DNA from: an uncultured Acidimicrobiaceae bacterium
GTDB lineage: Bacteria; Actinomycetota; Acidimicrobiia; Spongiisociales; UBA5794
Direction of reading: 5' to 3'
Length of the DNA: 63,287 bases
Assembly: GCA_947259365.1 (NCBI GenBank)
Contig: CAMYMC010000042.1
Location: 108,310 to 171,596, forward strand
This document shows, piece after piece, positions 53,206 to 61,674 of the stretch. Under the pieces are notes generated by a model. That model was not told the DNA's origin. It saw only the letters and a list, made by a program, of their open reading frames with translations, and searched no databases. Position numbers and translations under genes: made by a program. Position 1 is the first letter of the stretch, and each line of letters starts with the position of its first letter.

Positions 53206-54897
53206 GTGACCGCAACCTCGTACGACGTCCTCGTCATCGGGAGCGGATTCGGCGGCAGTGTCACCGCGCTCCGGCTGGCGGAGAAGGGCTATCGGGTCGG
53301 GATCCTCGAGGCCGGGCGGAGGTTCGGGCCGGGGGACTTCCCCAAGTCCAACTGGAACGTGCGGCGGTTCCTGTGGTTTCCCCGCCTCGGACTGCGGGGC
53401 ATCCAGCGGCTGACGCTGCTGCCGGACGCCCTCGTCCTCACCGGAGTCGGCGTCGGCGGCGGGTCGCTCGTGTACGCCAACACCCTCTACGAACCCCACG
53501 ACGCGTTCTATGTCGACGAGCAGTGGAGCGACATCACCGACTGGCGAGGCGAACTGGCCCCGTATTACGAGCTGGCTCGCCGGATGCTCGGCGCCGTCGA
53601 GGTGCCCCAGGAGACGCCGGCCGACGGGGTCATGCGGCACGTGGCTCGCCATTTCGGCGTCGAGGACACATTCAGGCCCACCCCGGTGGGTGTCTTCTTC
53701 GGTGAGCCCGGCACACGAGTGCCCGATCCCTATTTCGGCGGTGCCGGTCCGGCCCGTGCCGGCTGCATCGAGTGCGGCGGGTGCATGGTCGGGTGCCGTC
53801 ACGAGGCAAAGAACTCGCTCGACTACAACTACCTGTATCTCGCCGAGCGGCTCGGTGCCGTCGTCCATCCCGAACACGAGGTCGTCGACGTGCGACCCCG
53901 AGACTCCGGCGGATACAAGGTCACCACCCGCCGACCCGGGGCCTGGGTGCGGAAACGGCGCCGGACCTTCGATGCGGATGAGGTCGTCTTCGCTGCGGGA
54001 GCGCTCGGCACCACGCGGCTGCTGCTCGAGCTCCAGGGCGAAGGCAGCCTGCCCGACCTCTCCGAGCGCCTTGGCCACGTCGTGCGCACCAACTCGGAGG
54101 CCGTCCTCGGCGCCACTGCCAAGACGACCGCCGTCGACTACTCCGAGGGAGTGGCGATCACGTCGTCCATCCATCCCGAGCCGCACACCCACATCGAGCC
54201 CGTGCGATATCCCCGCGGCAGCAACGTGATGGGGCTGCTCGGGACACTGCTCACCGACGGCGGGGGGCGGCTGCCGAGACAGCTCCGGTACCTCGGCACG
54301 ATCGTCAGACACCCGATCCTGTTCGTGAGGTCGCTGTCGGTGCGCCGCTGGGCCGAGCGCACGGTCATCCTCCTCGTCATGCAGAGCTACGACAACTCGA
54401 TCCGCCTGCTGAGAAGGCGGCGGTTCCTCAAGGACCGGCTCGCATCGGTGCAGGGCCACGGCAAGCCCAACCCGACGTACATCCCGATCGCCAACGAGGC
54501 CGCCAGGGCCGCGGCCGTAGCGATGGACGGCATTCCCGGCAGCGCCCTCAACGAGGTGCTGTTCGACGTGCCGACGACGGCCCACATCCTCGGTGGGGCG
54601 TGCATCGGATCCGGCCCCGAGCGCGGTGTCGTCGACGCGTATCACCGCGTGTTCGGCTACCGAGGCCTCCACGTGATCGACGGTGCCGCAGTCGGGGCCA
54701 ACCTCGGCGCCAACCCGTCGCTCACGATCGCCGCGATGGCGGAGCGGGCGACGGCGATGTGGCCGAACAGGGGAGATCCCGACCCTCGCCCCGGTCCCGG
54801 CGAGCGTTACCGCCGGATCGGACCGGTGCGTGCTGCCCTTCCGGCGGTCGATGCCGCCGTGATCGGATTCGATGCGTGGAGCGGCGGGGGCCCGTGA
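53206..54897 (+). CDS. GMC oxidoreductase, cholesterol-oxidase-like
   Basis: A 563-residue flavoprotein with FAD motif GSGFGGSVTALRLAEKGY, the GMC segment GVGVGGGSLVYANTLYEP, a cysteine-bearing segment IECGGCMVGCRHEAKNSLD found in ChoD-type proteins, and the C-terminal GAAVGANLGANPSLTIAAMAE. It resembles mycobacterial ChoD and related sterol or alcohol oxidases. No Tat signal is present, so it is likely cytoplasmic. The GTG start follows the dehalogenase gene closely; its stop overlaps the next gene by four bases. Confidence 0.87.
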   Translation: MTATSYDVLVIGSGFGGSVTALRLAEKGYRVGILEAGRRFGPGDFPKSNWNVRRFLWFPRLGLRGIQRLTLLPDALVLTGVGVGGGSLVYANTLYEPHDAFYVDEQWSDITDWRGELAPYYELARRMLGAVEVPQETPADGVMRHVARHFGVEDTFRPTPVGVFFGEPGTRVPDPYFGGAGPARAGCIECGGCMVGCRHEAKNSLDYNYLYLAERLGAVVHPEHEVVDVRPRDSGGYKVTTRRPGAWVRKRRRTFDADEVVFAAGALGTTRLLLELQGEGSLPDLSERLGHVVRTNSEAVLGATAKTTAVDYSEGVAITSSIHPEPHTHIEPVRYPRGSNVMGLLGTLLTDGGGRLPRQLRYLGTIVRHPILFVRSLSVRRWAERTVILLVMQSYDNSIRLLRRRRFLKDRLASVQGHGKPNPTYIPIANEAARAAAVAMDGIPGSALNEVLFDVPTTAHILGGACIGSGPERGVVDAYHRVFGYRGLHVIDGAAVGANLGANPSLTIAAMAERATAMWPNRGDPDPRPGPGERYRRIGPVRAALPAVDAAVIGFDAWSGGGP

Positions 54898-56405
54898 GCC
54901 GGGCAGCAGTCCCCGATGTGGTGGCGGCGGCGTCGGCCCGGCCCGGCTCCGCATGTCTGCAGGCGACCAGGGCGGCCGTGTCACTCGCCGCCGTCACCGT
55001 GCTGGTCGGGCTCCTCGCCGCGCCTTCGGCTCCAGCGTCGGCAGCCGGCGGCTTCGTCGACGTGCCGCCAGGGCACACCTTCGAGACGCCGATCATGTGG
55101 CTCCACCAGGCCCGGATCACGTTCGGTTGTAACCCCCCGGCAAACGACCGGTTCTGTCCCGATGACCTCGTCACGCGGGGTCAGGTGGCGGCGTTCGTCG
55201 CGCGGGCGTTGGAGCTGACCGGCTGGGCGAGGTCGGATCGATTCGTCGACGACGACGGGTCGGTCTTCGAGGGGGACATCGAGCGGCTCGCTGCGGCGGG
55301 GATCACCCGCGGGTGCAACCCTCCGGCGAACGATCGGTTCTGCCCCCACCGGACGCTGACCCGCGGCGAAATGGCCGCTCTCGTCGTGCGGGCGTTGCAG
55401 CTGACGGACGGGGCGAGGTCGGATCGATTCGTGGACGATGATGGTTCTGTCTTCGAGGGGGACATCGAGCGGCTCGCTGCGGCGGGGATCACCCTGGGGT
55501 GCAACCCTCCGGCGAACGACCGGTTCTGCCCCGAGGCGTCGGTGACAAGAGGCCAAATGGCGGCGTTCCTGTGGCGGGCGGCCGGCAGTCCCTTCCTGGC
55601 GTCCGGCGACGTGCTCGCTGCGGCCGGCGACATCGCTCGCTGCGACCTCGACAGCGACGAGATGACGGCGGTCCTGCTTGATGGGGTCTTCGACAGTGCC
55701 GAAGGCATCGTGGCCACTCTCGGAGACAACGCGTACAACAGTGGGACGCCGGCAGAATTCGCCGACTGTTACAACCCCACATGGGGCAGGCATCTCGATC
55801 GGACGATGCCGTCGCCGGGCAACCACGACTACCTCACGCCGGGAGCGAGCGGCTACTTCTCCTACTTCGGCGCTCGCGCCGGCTCTCCCTCGAGCGGCTA
55901 CTACGTGTTCTCACTCGGCAGATGGCAGGTGATCGCCCTCAACAGCAACTGTGCCGAAGTGGGCGGGTGCGAGGCCGGTTCGAGGCAAGAGACATGGCTG
56001 CGACGGGTGCTGGCCGCGGACCCGGCCCGCTGCACCGCCGCGTATTTCCATCACCCCCGGTTCAGCTCCGGGTTCCACGGCCCCACTCCGGCCCTCGATG
56101 ATCTGTGGACGGCGCTTCACGATCACGGCGCCGACGTCGTCCTCAACGGTCACGAGCACAACTACGAGCGCCTCGCGCCGATGGAATCGGACGGCGCCCG
56201 CGACGAGGCGACCGGCATCCGGACGTTCATCGTCGGCACGGGAGGGACGAGCCTGCGCGGGGTGCTCTCGCCGGGGCCGAACAGCGAGTCCGTTGTCGTC
56301 CGGCACGGGATCCTCGTCATGGAACTGAGCGCCGGTGGCTACTCGTGGGAGTTCCTCGACGTCGACGGGGCTATCGCGGACGCGGGTTCGGCTTCGTGCC
56401 ACTAG
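54894..56405 (+). CDS. Secreted metallophosphatase with SLH-like repeats
   Basis: A 503-residue exported protein starting at a GTG that overlaps the GMC gene stop (GTGA). An N-terminal hydrophobic signal (about residues 24-45, ending APASAAG) precedes three SLH-like repeats (about 48-235), with GCNPPANDRFCP loops. The C-terminal half is a purple-acid-phosphatase-like metallophosphoesterase with GDI, GDNAYNSG, GNHDY, FHHP and GHEHNYE metal motifs, all present. It is probably held at the cell surface and releases phosphate from organic esters. Confidence 0.86.
   Translation: MSRAAVPDVVAAASARPGSACLQATRAAVSLAAVTVLVGLLAAPSAPASAAGGFVDVPPGHTFETPIMWLHQARITFGCNPPANDRFCPDDLVTRGQVAAFVARALELTGWARSDRFVDDDGSVFEGDIERLAAAGITRGCNPPANDRFCPHRTLTRGEMAALVVRALQLTDGARSDRFVDDDGSVFEGDIERLAAAGITLGCNPPANDRFCPEASVTRGQMAAFLWRAAGSPFLASGDVLAAAGDIARCDLDSDEMTAVLLDGVFDSAEGIVATLGDNAYNSGTPAEFADCYNPTWGRHLDRTMPSPGNHDYLTPGASGYFSYFGARAGSPSSGYYVFSLGRWQVIALNSNCAEVGGCEAGSRQETWLRRVLAADPARCTAAYFHHPRFSSGFHGPTPALDDLWTALHDHGADVVLNGHEHNYERLAPMESDGARDEATGIRTFIVGTGGTSLRGVLSPGPNSESVVVRHGILVMELSAGGYSWEFLDVDGAIADAGSASCH
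55225..55346. repeat. SLH-repeat DNA copy in the phosphatase gene, 1
   Basis: A 122-base segment matching 55411-55532 at 114 of 122 positions, offset by 186 bases (62 codons). It encodes one SLH-like unit from ARSDRFVDDDGSVFEGD to the FCP loop. Confidence 0.8.
55411..55532. repeat. SLH-repeat DNA copy in the phosphatase gene, 2
   Basis: Partner of 55225-55346. As in the beta-helix gene, two of three units are nearly identical in DNA while the third has drifted. Confidence 0.8.
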
Positions 56406-56470
56406 CCCGCGTGGGCGGCGGCGCCCCCGGCCGGCCGGCGGACGAGAGCCGGGGGCGCGAGGCCGGCCAG

Positions 56471-56650
56471 TCAGCGGGGACCGAGGGTCGGCGAGCCGAG
56501 CCGTCGCAACGCCCGTGAGGCGGCACGCGGTCGGCGGGGCGTCGACGTGGGCACGCTCGGGGTCGCCGTGCTGTTGCGCCGATACTGCTCTGCCTCGTGG
56601 AGGCGTTGCGCCATCACCGCCTTGACGTGGGAGTAGGTTGCGGGGTGCAT
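56471..56650 (-). CDS. Small basic protein, unknown function
   Basis: A 59-residue protein beginning MHPATYSHVKAVMAQRLHEA, with an amphipathic first helix and an Arg/Pro-rich tail. The ATG at 56650 has GGAG seven bases upstream. Short proteins with this look (an N-terminal helix of about 30 residues, then Arg/Ala-rich) are common in actinobacteria and uncharacterised. It stands alone between the phosphatase gene and a LuxR-type HTH gene. Confidence 0.6.
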   Translation of the reverse strand: MHPATYSHVKAVMAQRLHEAEQYRRNSTATPSVPTSTPRRPRAASRALRRLGSPTLGPR

Positions 56651-56753
56651 CGATCGCTCCGAATCGGCTGGCTGCGTTCTGACACCGTCAACGTACGTCC
56701 GGGTCGGACGGACCGCATCGGGAACGCCCACCTATTCTGCGCCGGCGCAACCC

Positions 56754-57089
56754 CTACGTTTCGATGACCCCGAGGATCGCAACCTTGTTCGCGACGACGG
56801 TTCGTGACGGCACCGCGAGCTTCGCCAGGATCACCGAGACGTGATGGTCGACGGTCTTCGGTGACACGAGGAGCAGGTCCGCGATCCCGGGGTTCGTGAG
56901 GCCGCGAGCGAGAAGACGGACGACGTCGACCTGCCGGTTCGTCAACCCGGCCGGGTTTGCCGGCGTCGCAGCCCGCGGCCCCCGCGGGATCCGCTTCACG
57001 CCGGCCTCCCTCAGCGGCCGTCGCAGCCGGGTGGCCGCCGGTGCGGCCCCGAGCGCGTCGAAGATCCCCAGCGCCTCGAGGGGCTCCAT
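56754..57089 (-). pseudogene. LuxR-type HTH domain, probable remnant of a larger regulator
   Basis: A 111-residue reading frame that is only the C-terminal end of a LAL-type LuxR regulator: ALGIFDALGAAPAATRLRR, then PRGPRAATPANPAGLTNRQ, then the helix-turn-helix (VVRLLARGLTNPGIADLLLVSPKTVDHHVSVILAKL). In full-length proteins several hundred residues with ATPase and repeat domains precede the first of these. The upstream DNA does not continue them and holds a different small gene. It may be a 5'-truncated pseudogene or, less likely, a short stand-alone HTH protein, since the domain itself is intact. Confidence 0.65.
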
Positions 57090-57106
57090 GGCGTGCCGCC
57101 TTCGGT

Positions 57107-57262
57107 CTACCCGGCGGGCGGAGACCGCCAGCCCTCGTTGATCTCCGGCACGTGACGGTCGGAGCGCGGCGCCGGATCCCGATCCGGCCACAACGTGTCG
57201 AAGGCCCAGTAGACGGCGATGACGGCGATCACGGCCCCGATGACCACGAGCGGGATCAACAC
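57107..57262 (-). CDS. Small single-pass membrane protein
   Basis: A 51-residue protein starting at GTG 57262 with GGGAG seven bases upstream. Residues 2-24 are a membrane helix (PLVVIGAVIAVIAVYWAFDTL), followed by a charged tail rich in Asp, Arg and Pro. No family is recognised. It sits just upstream of the HTH remnant on the same strand. Confidence 0.5.
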   Translation of the reverse strand: MLIPLVVIGAVIAVIAVYWAFDTLWPDRDPAPRSDRHVPEINEGWRSPPAG

Positions 57263-57425
57263 GATCGTTCTCCCGCTTCGCTCTCCTCCGATTCTATTGA
57301 TGCACCGAGGACCGGCCGCGATGCCCTCACCTGAGCCTGTCCAAACAGGTGCGCCCGGGTCGCATGCGGGCAAACCCTCGGGCGCCTCTGGGCGGCTCGG
57401 CACCAACCGCCCGGGCTGGTGAGGG

Positions 57426-58319
57426 TCAGAAGCTCTCGAGAATGCTGAGCACCGCGTCCGGGGCCTGAACGACGACGGAATGCTGGGCATCCACCTCGAT
57501 CATCTCGGCGCCGACCATGAGCGCCGACGCCCGCTGGTGCTCCGGGGCGAGGACGGTGTCTTCGCGCGCCACCACCCACAGCGTGCGCGGCAGGGCCAGA
57601 TCTGCCCAACCGCGGGCGTCGAAGCGGCGGAGCGCGGCGGCGGTGTCGTCGAGGAGGCGACGCTGCGGCCGGCACGTGTACGACCAGGCGATGTGATCGG
57701 CGACGTGCGGGGATTGGCGCAACTCGGCGCGTTCAGTTCGGACGAGGAATGGCGAGCGCGGTGCCATGAGATACGGCGCCAGGGCCATCATCGCCCGCAG
57801 CTTCGGCCGGACCCAGTACACCGACGTCGCCAGCGCCACGAAGCCGGCGAACGCCTCGGGGCCACGGCGGCGCAGCGTCGTGAGTGCCACCGGACCGCCC
57901 ATCGAGTGTCCCACCAGGACGGGATGGGTGATGTGGGCGTGGTCGATGGCGCGTTCCACCGCATCGGCCGCGAGTGAGAGGCCGAAGCATTCGCCGAGGC
58001 GAGACGTGCCATGTCCCGGCAGGTCGACGACCAGCATCGTTCGGTCGCATTCGGCGATGATGGGCCACCAGGCCGAATCGCCGCTCTTGCCCCAGCCGTG
58101 GACCAGCACCAGGGCGGGCCGGTAGGGATCGCCCGAAACCCAGCGGTATGCCACCGAACCCCAGGACGTGGGGATCTGGCGCGACTCGCCGGGAAGGACA
58201 GGGGCACGCGCAGGATGGGCCTCGACAGCGCGAAGCGCGCGCCGGTAACGCTGCCAGGCCAGTCCGGCAGTCGCCGGCACCACGGCCCATCCGAAGGCCC
58301 TCGCGCCGCTCATGGTCAT
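57426..58319 (-). CDS. Alpha/beta hydrolase
   Basis: A 297-residue hydrolase with an N-terminal hydrophobic stretch (FGWAVVPATAGLAW) that may anchor it. The oxyanion region is LVHGWGKSGDSAWW, the nucleophile Ser is in VGHSMGG, the acid in REDTVLAPE and the catalytic His in DAQHSVVVQAP. It is a serine esterase or lipase type; substrate not determinable. It stands near a large membrane protein gene on the same strand. Confidence 0.87.
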   Translation of the reverse strand: MTMSGARAFGWAVVPATAGLAWQRYRRALRAVEAHPARAPVLPGESRQIPTSWGSVAYRWVSGDPYRPALVLVHGWGKSGDSAWWPIIAECDRTMLVVDLPGHGTSRLGECFGLSLAADAVERAIDHAHITHPVLVGHSMGGPVALTTLRRRGPEAFAGFVALATSVYWVRPKLRAMMALAPYLMAPRSPFLVRTERAELRQSPHVADHIAWSYTCRPQRRLLDDTAAALRRFDARGWADLALPRTLWVVAREDTVLAPEHQRASALMVGAEMIEVDAQHSVVVQAPDAVLSILESF

Positions 58320-58605
58320 TCATCGGCACGAGGACCTGGTGTGATGAAACGCACGGCGGGGCCATCCTGAGGCGTTCCGACCTCACTAGGCACCGAGCGT
58401 GTGCCCGCCGACCCCACCACCTGCGTGATTCGATCCCCGATCACCGGCAGGCCGGCCGGCTCTCAGTCCGCCGATGATGTTGCCGATGGTGCCGGCGAGC
58501 GTGGCGGCCGCCGCGGCGATGAGGCTCGATTCTCGGACCCGATGGCAACGAACGCCGCGATGGGGACGGCCGACCCGGCACGAGGAGTGGGGATCGACGC
58601 CGGGG

Positions 58606-60132
58606 TCAGGTCGGAGGCGTATCCGGCCCGGCCGCTGCAAACAGCGCCGCAGCCGCAGCGAGCAGCGGTGCTGCGACCTGCAGCGCGAGGACGTGGACGC
58701 CCATGAACATGTAGTCGCCGTTGTACGACCCGGGGAACCGTCCCCCTACCCAGCTCTCCCCGTAGGACGCGCTCGACATGACGACGACGAGGGCGAGAAG
58801 GGCTCCGACTGCTCCGAGGAGCCAGGCGGGGGCCCGAAGCCGCCGACGAAGCCTTTTCGGCCGGCGAGAGACGAACAGCAGGTGTGCCCCCACCGGCGCC
58901 AGAGCCAGGGCCCCCATCCAGGCGAGGTGGGCGTACCGGTTCCAGTACCACTGATGGTCGGATGTCACGGCGAGCAGTACCGGAACGGCCAGCCCCGCCG
59001 TCACCACGGCCGCGCCCGCAACTCGCCGGAGACCGGCGATGGAGACTGCGGTGATGGCCAGGATGCCGGCCAGGACGAAGAGGCCGCCGGACCACAGGGC
59101 GGCTCCTCCGATGCGCAGCGGCCAGCCGTGCTCGCCACGAGATGCCCGGAGGTCGAGTTCGAATCCGGGACTCCCCTGTGGCGACGCGGCATGGAGCTCG
59201 TATCGACCCTCCTCGAAGGTCCGGATGCCGCCCACAACGGGATCGGGCCGCACAACGTCGTCACGCGGGGTCGGGGCCGGTGGCGGTACCGGCGCGATCG
59301 GCGGACCCGGCGGGCCGACATCGACGAGGTGCCCGTCGCCGGAGAAGGAGCCGAGCTCCGGGTCGACGGTATCGGCGAAGGCCATGACCTCGATGGCGTC
59401 GCCGCTCCGCCCCTGCAGCGAGAGCGTGTGCGTGCACGAGACGTGTTCGCCGGGCTCGAGTGTCACCGGGAGCGCGAGATCCCCACATCGTGGCGTCGAG
59501 CTGGCGCTGCCCGCCGGCGTGTCATCGTCTGGGGGACGATCCATGACGAATGGCTCGATACCGATCCACGTCACGGTCACCGGCTCCGGGCTCTTCGCCG
59601 GGCTCGACACGTCGATCACCACGGCGACGTCACCACCCGGCTCCGGGATCGTCTCGGGATGGACGAGGCTCCTCACCCGCAGCGCCGGCTCCGGCGTGTC
59701 GCCGGGGTCCCGCGGGAAGGAGAAGTGCTCGAGAGGTCCGACGAGATCGCGTATCGCGAGGTTCCCGGCTGGGTCGCGAGCCTCCAGAGAAACGAGCCCC
59801 GCGCCGCTCGAGCCGGACACGACGAATTCGAGGTCGCCGACGTCTTCCCGATACCCGGTCGCTTCTTCGAGATTCGATGTGATGGTGCCCAGCCCGGTGT
59901 CGATCGCGACCGTGATGTCGAACGGCCGGGAGGCATCGAAGCCGTCGTCGCGCCCTACGGCCCAGGCGATCTCCTCGAGGGAGTCGGTGGGCGTGAGGAG
60001 GAGCAGCGCACCGGAGGCGAGACACAGCGCGGCGGCGGCGAGGAGCACACCGTTCGATCGGCTTGTCGTGCGGGTGGGAGTCCGGCGCGGACGTGGCCCG
60101 TGGTCCATGGGGGACCGTTCCCGGATGATCAT
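58606..60132 (-). CDS. Large membrane protein of unknown function
   Basis: A 508-residue protein with an N-terminal membrane helix (about residues 29-47), an extracytoplasmic region of some 300 residues with repeated beta-sandwich-like strands (VAVVIDVSSPAKSPEPVTV, VTLEPGEHVSCTHTLSL), and four C-terminal membrane helices (about 345-505). The ATG at 60132 has AGGAAGGA upstream at good spacing, better than the ATG eight codons later. No family is recognised. Export of the middle region is predicted only from hydropathy. Confidence 0.7.
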   Translation of the reverse strand: MIIRERSPMDHGPRPRRTPTRTTSRSNGVLLAAAALCLASGALLLLTPTDSLEEIAWAVGRDDGFDASRPFDITVAIDTGLGTITSNLEEATGYREDVGDLEFVVSGSSGAGLVSLEARDPAGNLAIRDLVGPLEHFSFPRDPGDTPEPALRVRSLVHPETIPEPGGDVAVVIDVSSPAKSPEPVTVTWIGIEPFVMDRPPDDDTPAGSASSTPRCGDLALPVTLEPGEHVSCTHTLSLQGRSGDAIEVMAFADTVDPELGSFSGDGHLVDVGPPGPPIAPVPPPAPTPRDDVVRPDPVVGGIRTFEEGRYELHAASPQGSPGFELDLRASRGEHGWPLRIGGAALWSGGLFVLAGILAITAVSIAGLRRVAGAAVVTAGLAVPVLLAVTSDHQWYWNRYAHLAWMGALALAPVGAHLLFVSRRPKRLRRRLRAPAWLLGAVGALLALVVVMSSASYGESWVGGRFPGSYNGDYMFMGVHVLALQVAAPLLAAAAALFAAAGPDTPPT

Positions 60133-60322
60133 CCCGCGATCCTTCCTGCGCCGACTGGAGGATCGGCGCGCCGTTGCTGATCACGAGGGCCGTCTCCCAA
60201 CCGTAGTGACGGCGCGGGCCCCGCACCCAGCCGGCGTCGATCCATCGGGTGGAGAGCTCGGGAAGGGCGACGAGGCTGGCCCCTTGCGTCGTCATTGCCG
60301 GCCTTCGATCTTCTGTGCCTGA

Positions 60323-60463
60323 CTACATAACGCCGCGCCGGTGTCGGGTGTTAGCGGTGGCCTGAGCCCGGGCTGTACCCCTTGCAGCCCCCGAGTCCGC
60401 GCACGCGCCGGAGAGGATCACGAGGGCGGCGACGAGCACGGCGAGTTTGAGAGAGCTGCGCAT
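60323..60463 (-). CDS. Very small predicted lipoprotein
   Basis: A 46-residue frame too short for normal gene lists: MRSSLKLAVLVAALVILSGA followed by Cys 21 and a short basic tail ending RRGVM. The start has GGAGG six bases upstream, an excellent ribosome binding site, and the signal-peptide-plus-lipobox pattern (LSGAC) is good although Ser at -3 is not the commonest residue. The mature peptide would be only 26 residues, so this could be the stump of a longer lipoprotein. Confidence 0.5.
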   Translation of the reverse strand: MRSSLKLAVLVAALVILSGACADSGAARGTARAQATANTRHRRGVM

Positions 60464-60625
60464 CACGGTCCTCCAGAGGATCGCTGGGTGGTTCGGATGT
60501 TCGGAGACGCCGCAGCGGCGTGCACGATGATGAGACGTCGGCAGACCGGCCGCGGATCGGGGGAATCCGACCTCTTCTTGTGAACCGAACGTCCTCGGTC
60601 GCGGGGCGTGGCTGCCCTTGCCGCT

Positions 60626-60955
60626 TCAGCCGACACAGTCAACGGCGACGTTGACCGCTGCGCAGATTTGGCGCATCCGCTGATCGCTCAGGCGTCCCAA
60701 TCGCTGCGTGAGTGTTCCGACCGAGACACTCTCTATCGAGTCGAGATTCACCGCTGAGGCCCGGGGGATGGGATCCTCAGACGGCTCGAGGAGGACTTCA
60801 CTGGGTAACCCGCGGATGGTGGTCGTACATGGGGCAATGACCGTCCGCTGCAGCCTCGGAATGGCGACATCCCGGGACAACACCACGACAGGTCGGCGAG
60901 CGACCTCGGGTAGCTCACACCACCAGACCTCACCCCGGGCGGGCAGGGCGCTCAC
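60626..60955 (-). CDS. mazF: MazF/PemK family toxin
   Basis: A 109-residue MazF-type endoribonuclease toxin. The N-terminal [10 protein letters not shown] and [10 protein letters not shown] strands, then [18 protein letters not shown] and the [16 protein letters not shown] region, follow the family pattern. Toxins of this kind cut mRNA at short sequences and stop growth until neutralised. Its start overlaps the antitoxin stop by four bases (ATGA). Confidence 0.9.
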   Translation of the reverse strand: MSALPARGEVWWCELPEVARRPVVVLSRDVAIPRLQRTVIAPCTTTIRGLPSEVLLEPSEDPIPRASAVNLDSIESVSVGTLTQRLGRLSDQRMRQICAAVNVAVDCVG

Positions 60956-61188
60956 GACGACCCGGCGGCTTCGCGGAACGAGGCGAGGTCACCCCACTCA
61001 TCGGGCTCGTCAATCGGATGAGCGCCGTACGCCGCGTAGGCGGCGTCGATTTGGGCGGCGCGATGTCGGGCTAGGAGGGCAGCGAGCGCCTCATCGAGCA
61101 GGGCGGCATCATTGCTCTCAGATCGCAATCGCCGCGCTTCCTCGAGAAGCGACTCGTCGACCGTTGTGCTGACTCTGACTCTGGCCAT
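60952..61188 (-). CDS. Antitoxin of the MazF-type toxin
   Basis: A 78-residue protein with a ribbon-helix-helix-like N-terminus ([20 protein letters not shown]) and an acidic C-terminal part ([18 protein letters not shown]) that would block the toxin. It is translated just before the toxin with a four-base overlap. The ATG at 61188 lies inside a perfect 11-base tandem repeat and has no ribosome binding site, suggesting a leaderless message or self-repression at the start codon. Confidence 0.85.
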   Translation of the reverse strand: MARVRVSTTVDESLLEEARRLRSESNDAALLDEALAALLARHRAAQIDAAYAAYGAHPIDEPDEWGDLASFREAAGSS

Positions 61189-61206
61189 GCCACAACCATG
61201 CCACAA
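61185..61206. promoter_or_regulatory. Tandem repeat over the antitoxin start (candidate operator)
   Basis: CCATGCCACAA occurs twice, head to tail without a gap (61185-61195 and 61196-61206). It covers the antitoxin start codon and its upstream flank. Ribbon-helix-helix antitoxins commonly bind such short direct repeats to repress their own operon. Confidence 0.55.
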
Positions 61207-61674
61207 ATACGCCATAGACACAACCAGGTCGACTTCAATCGCACGCAGTCGTGCCGTTCTGGGCGGGGTGTGGTTGTAGGACGGTCGCGGTTGGTTCAGG
61301 CATCGGCATCGAGCAGTGACCGGCGAGGTCAAAGGGATGATGGGGCTGAAGGAGGTGAGCGGGGTCGCCGCGCCGTGTCCCTATCGAGGGATGATCGGGC
61401 CGTTTCGTGACTTGGGCGTTTCCGGGGGGCCTGCCTGCTCAGGGCCACTTCTGAGCGATCGTCGTGTCGCGTTGGTGCGTGTCGTTTCGCGGGAGGTTCA
61501 AGACGCCTTCAATCGACTCGTCTCTTACTAAGGCATGCGGCTTGGCGCATTAACAACGGACGGTGGCGAACGTAACCGCACGCCGAAGTGCCGCTATGCG
61601 CTCTTCGGACCCGGCGGGCGTTGTTGCTCGAGATCGGGTGATATGGGCGTGAGGGCGGGTGTCATACTCCGTGC
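61207..61674. other. Gene-poor stretch between toxin-antitoxin module and lipoprotein gene
   Basis: About 470 bases with no supported gene. Short open frames exist on the plus strand (for example ending at 61531 in REVQDAFNRLVSY), but none has a convincing start, length or family. No tRNA or transposase remnant is recognised. Confidence 0.6.

Noticed and set aside
51433-54984. A 1183-codon open frame on the minus strand across the dehalogenase and GMC genes
   Set aside because: Both plus-strand genes show full active-site motifs; the long frame is low-complexity and also runs into the beta-helix gene in another frame.
58386-58640. A Gly/Ala-rich minus-strand frame with GTIGNIIGGLRAG, looking like a bacteriocin-type peptide
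   Set aside because: No plausible start codon or ribosome binding site before the hydrophobic part, and its 5' end lies in the next gene.
61490-61540. GGTTCAAGACGCC as a tRNA T-arm
   Set aside because: No acceptor, D or anticodon stem can be built around it.
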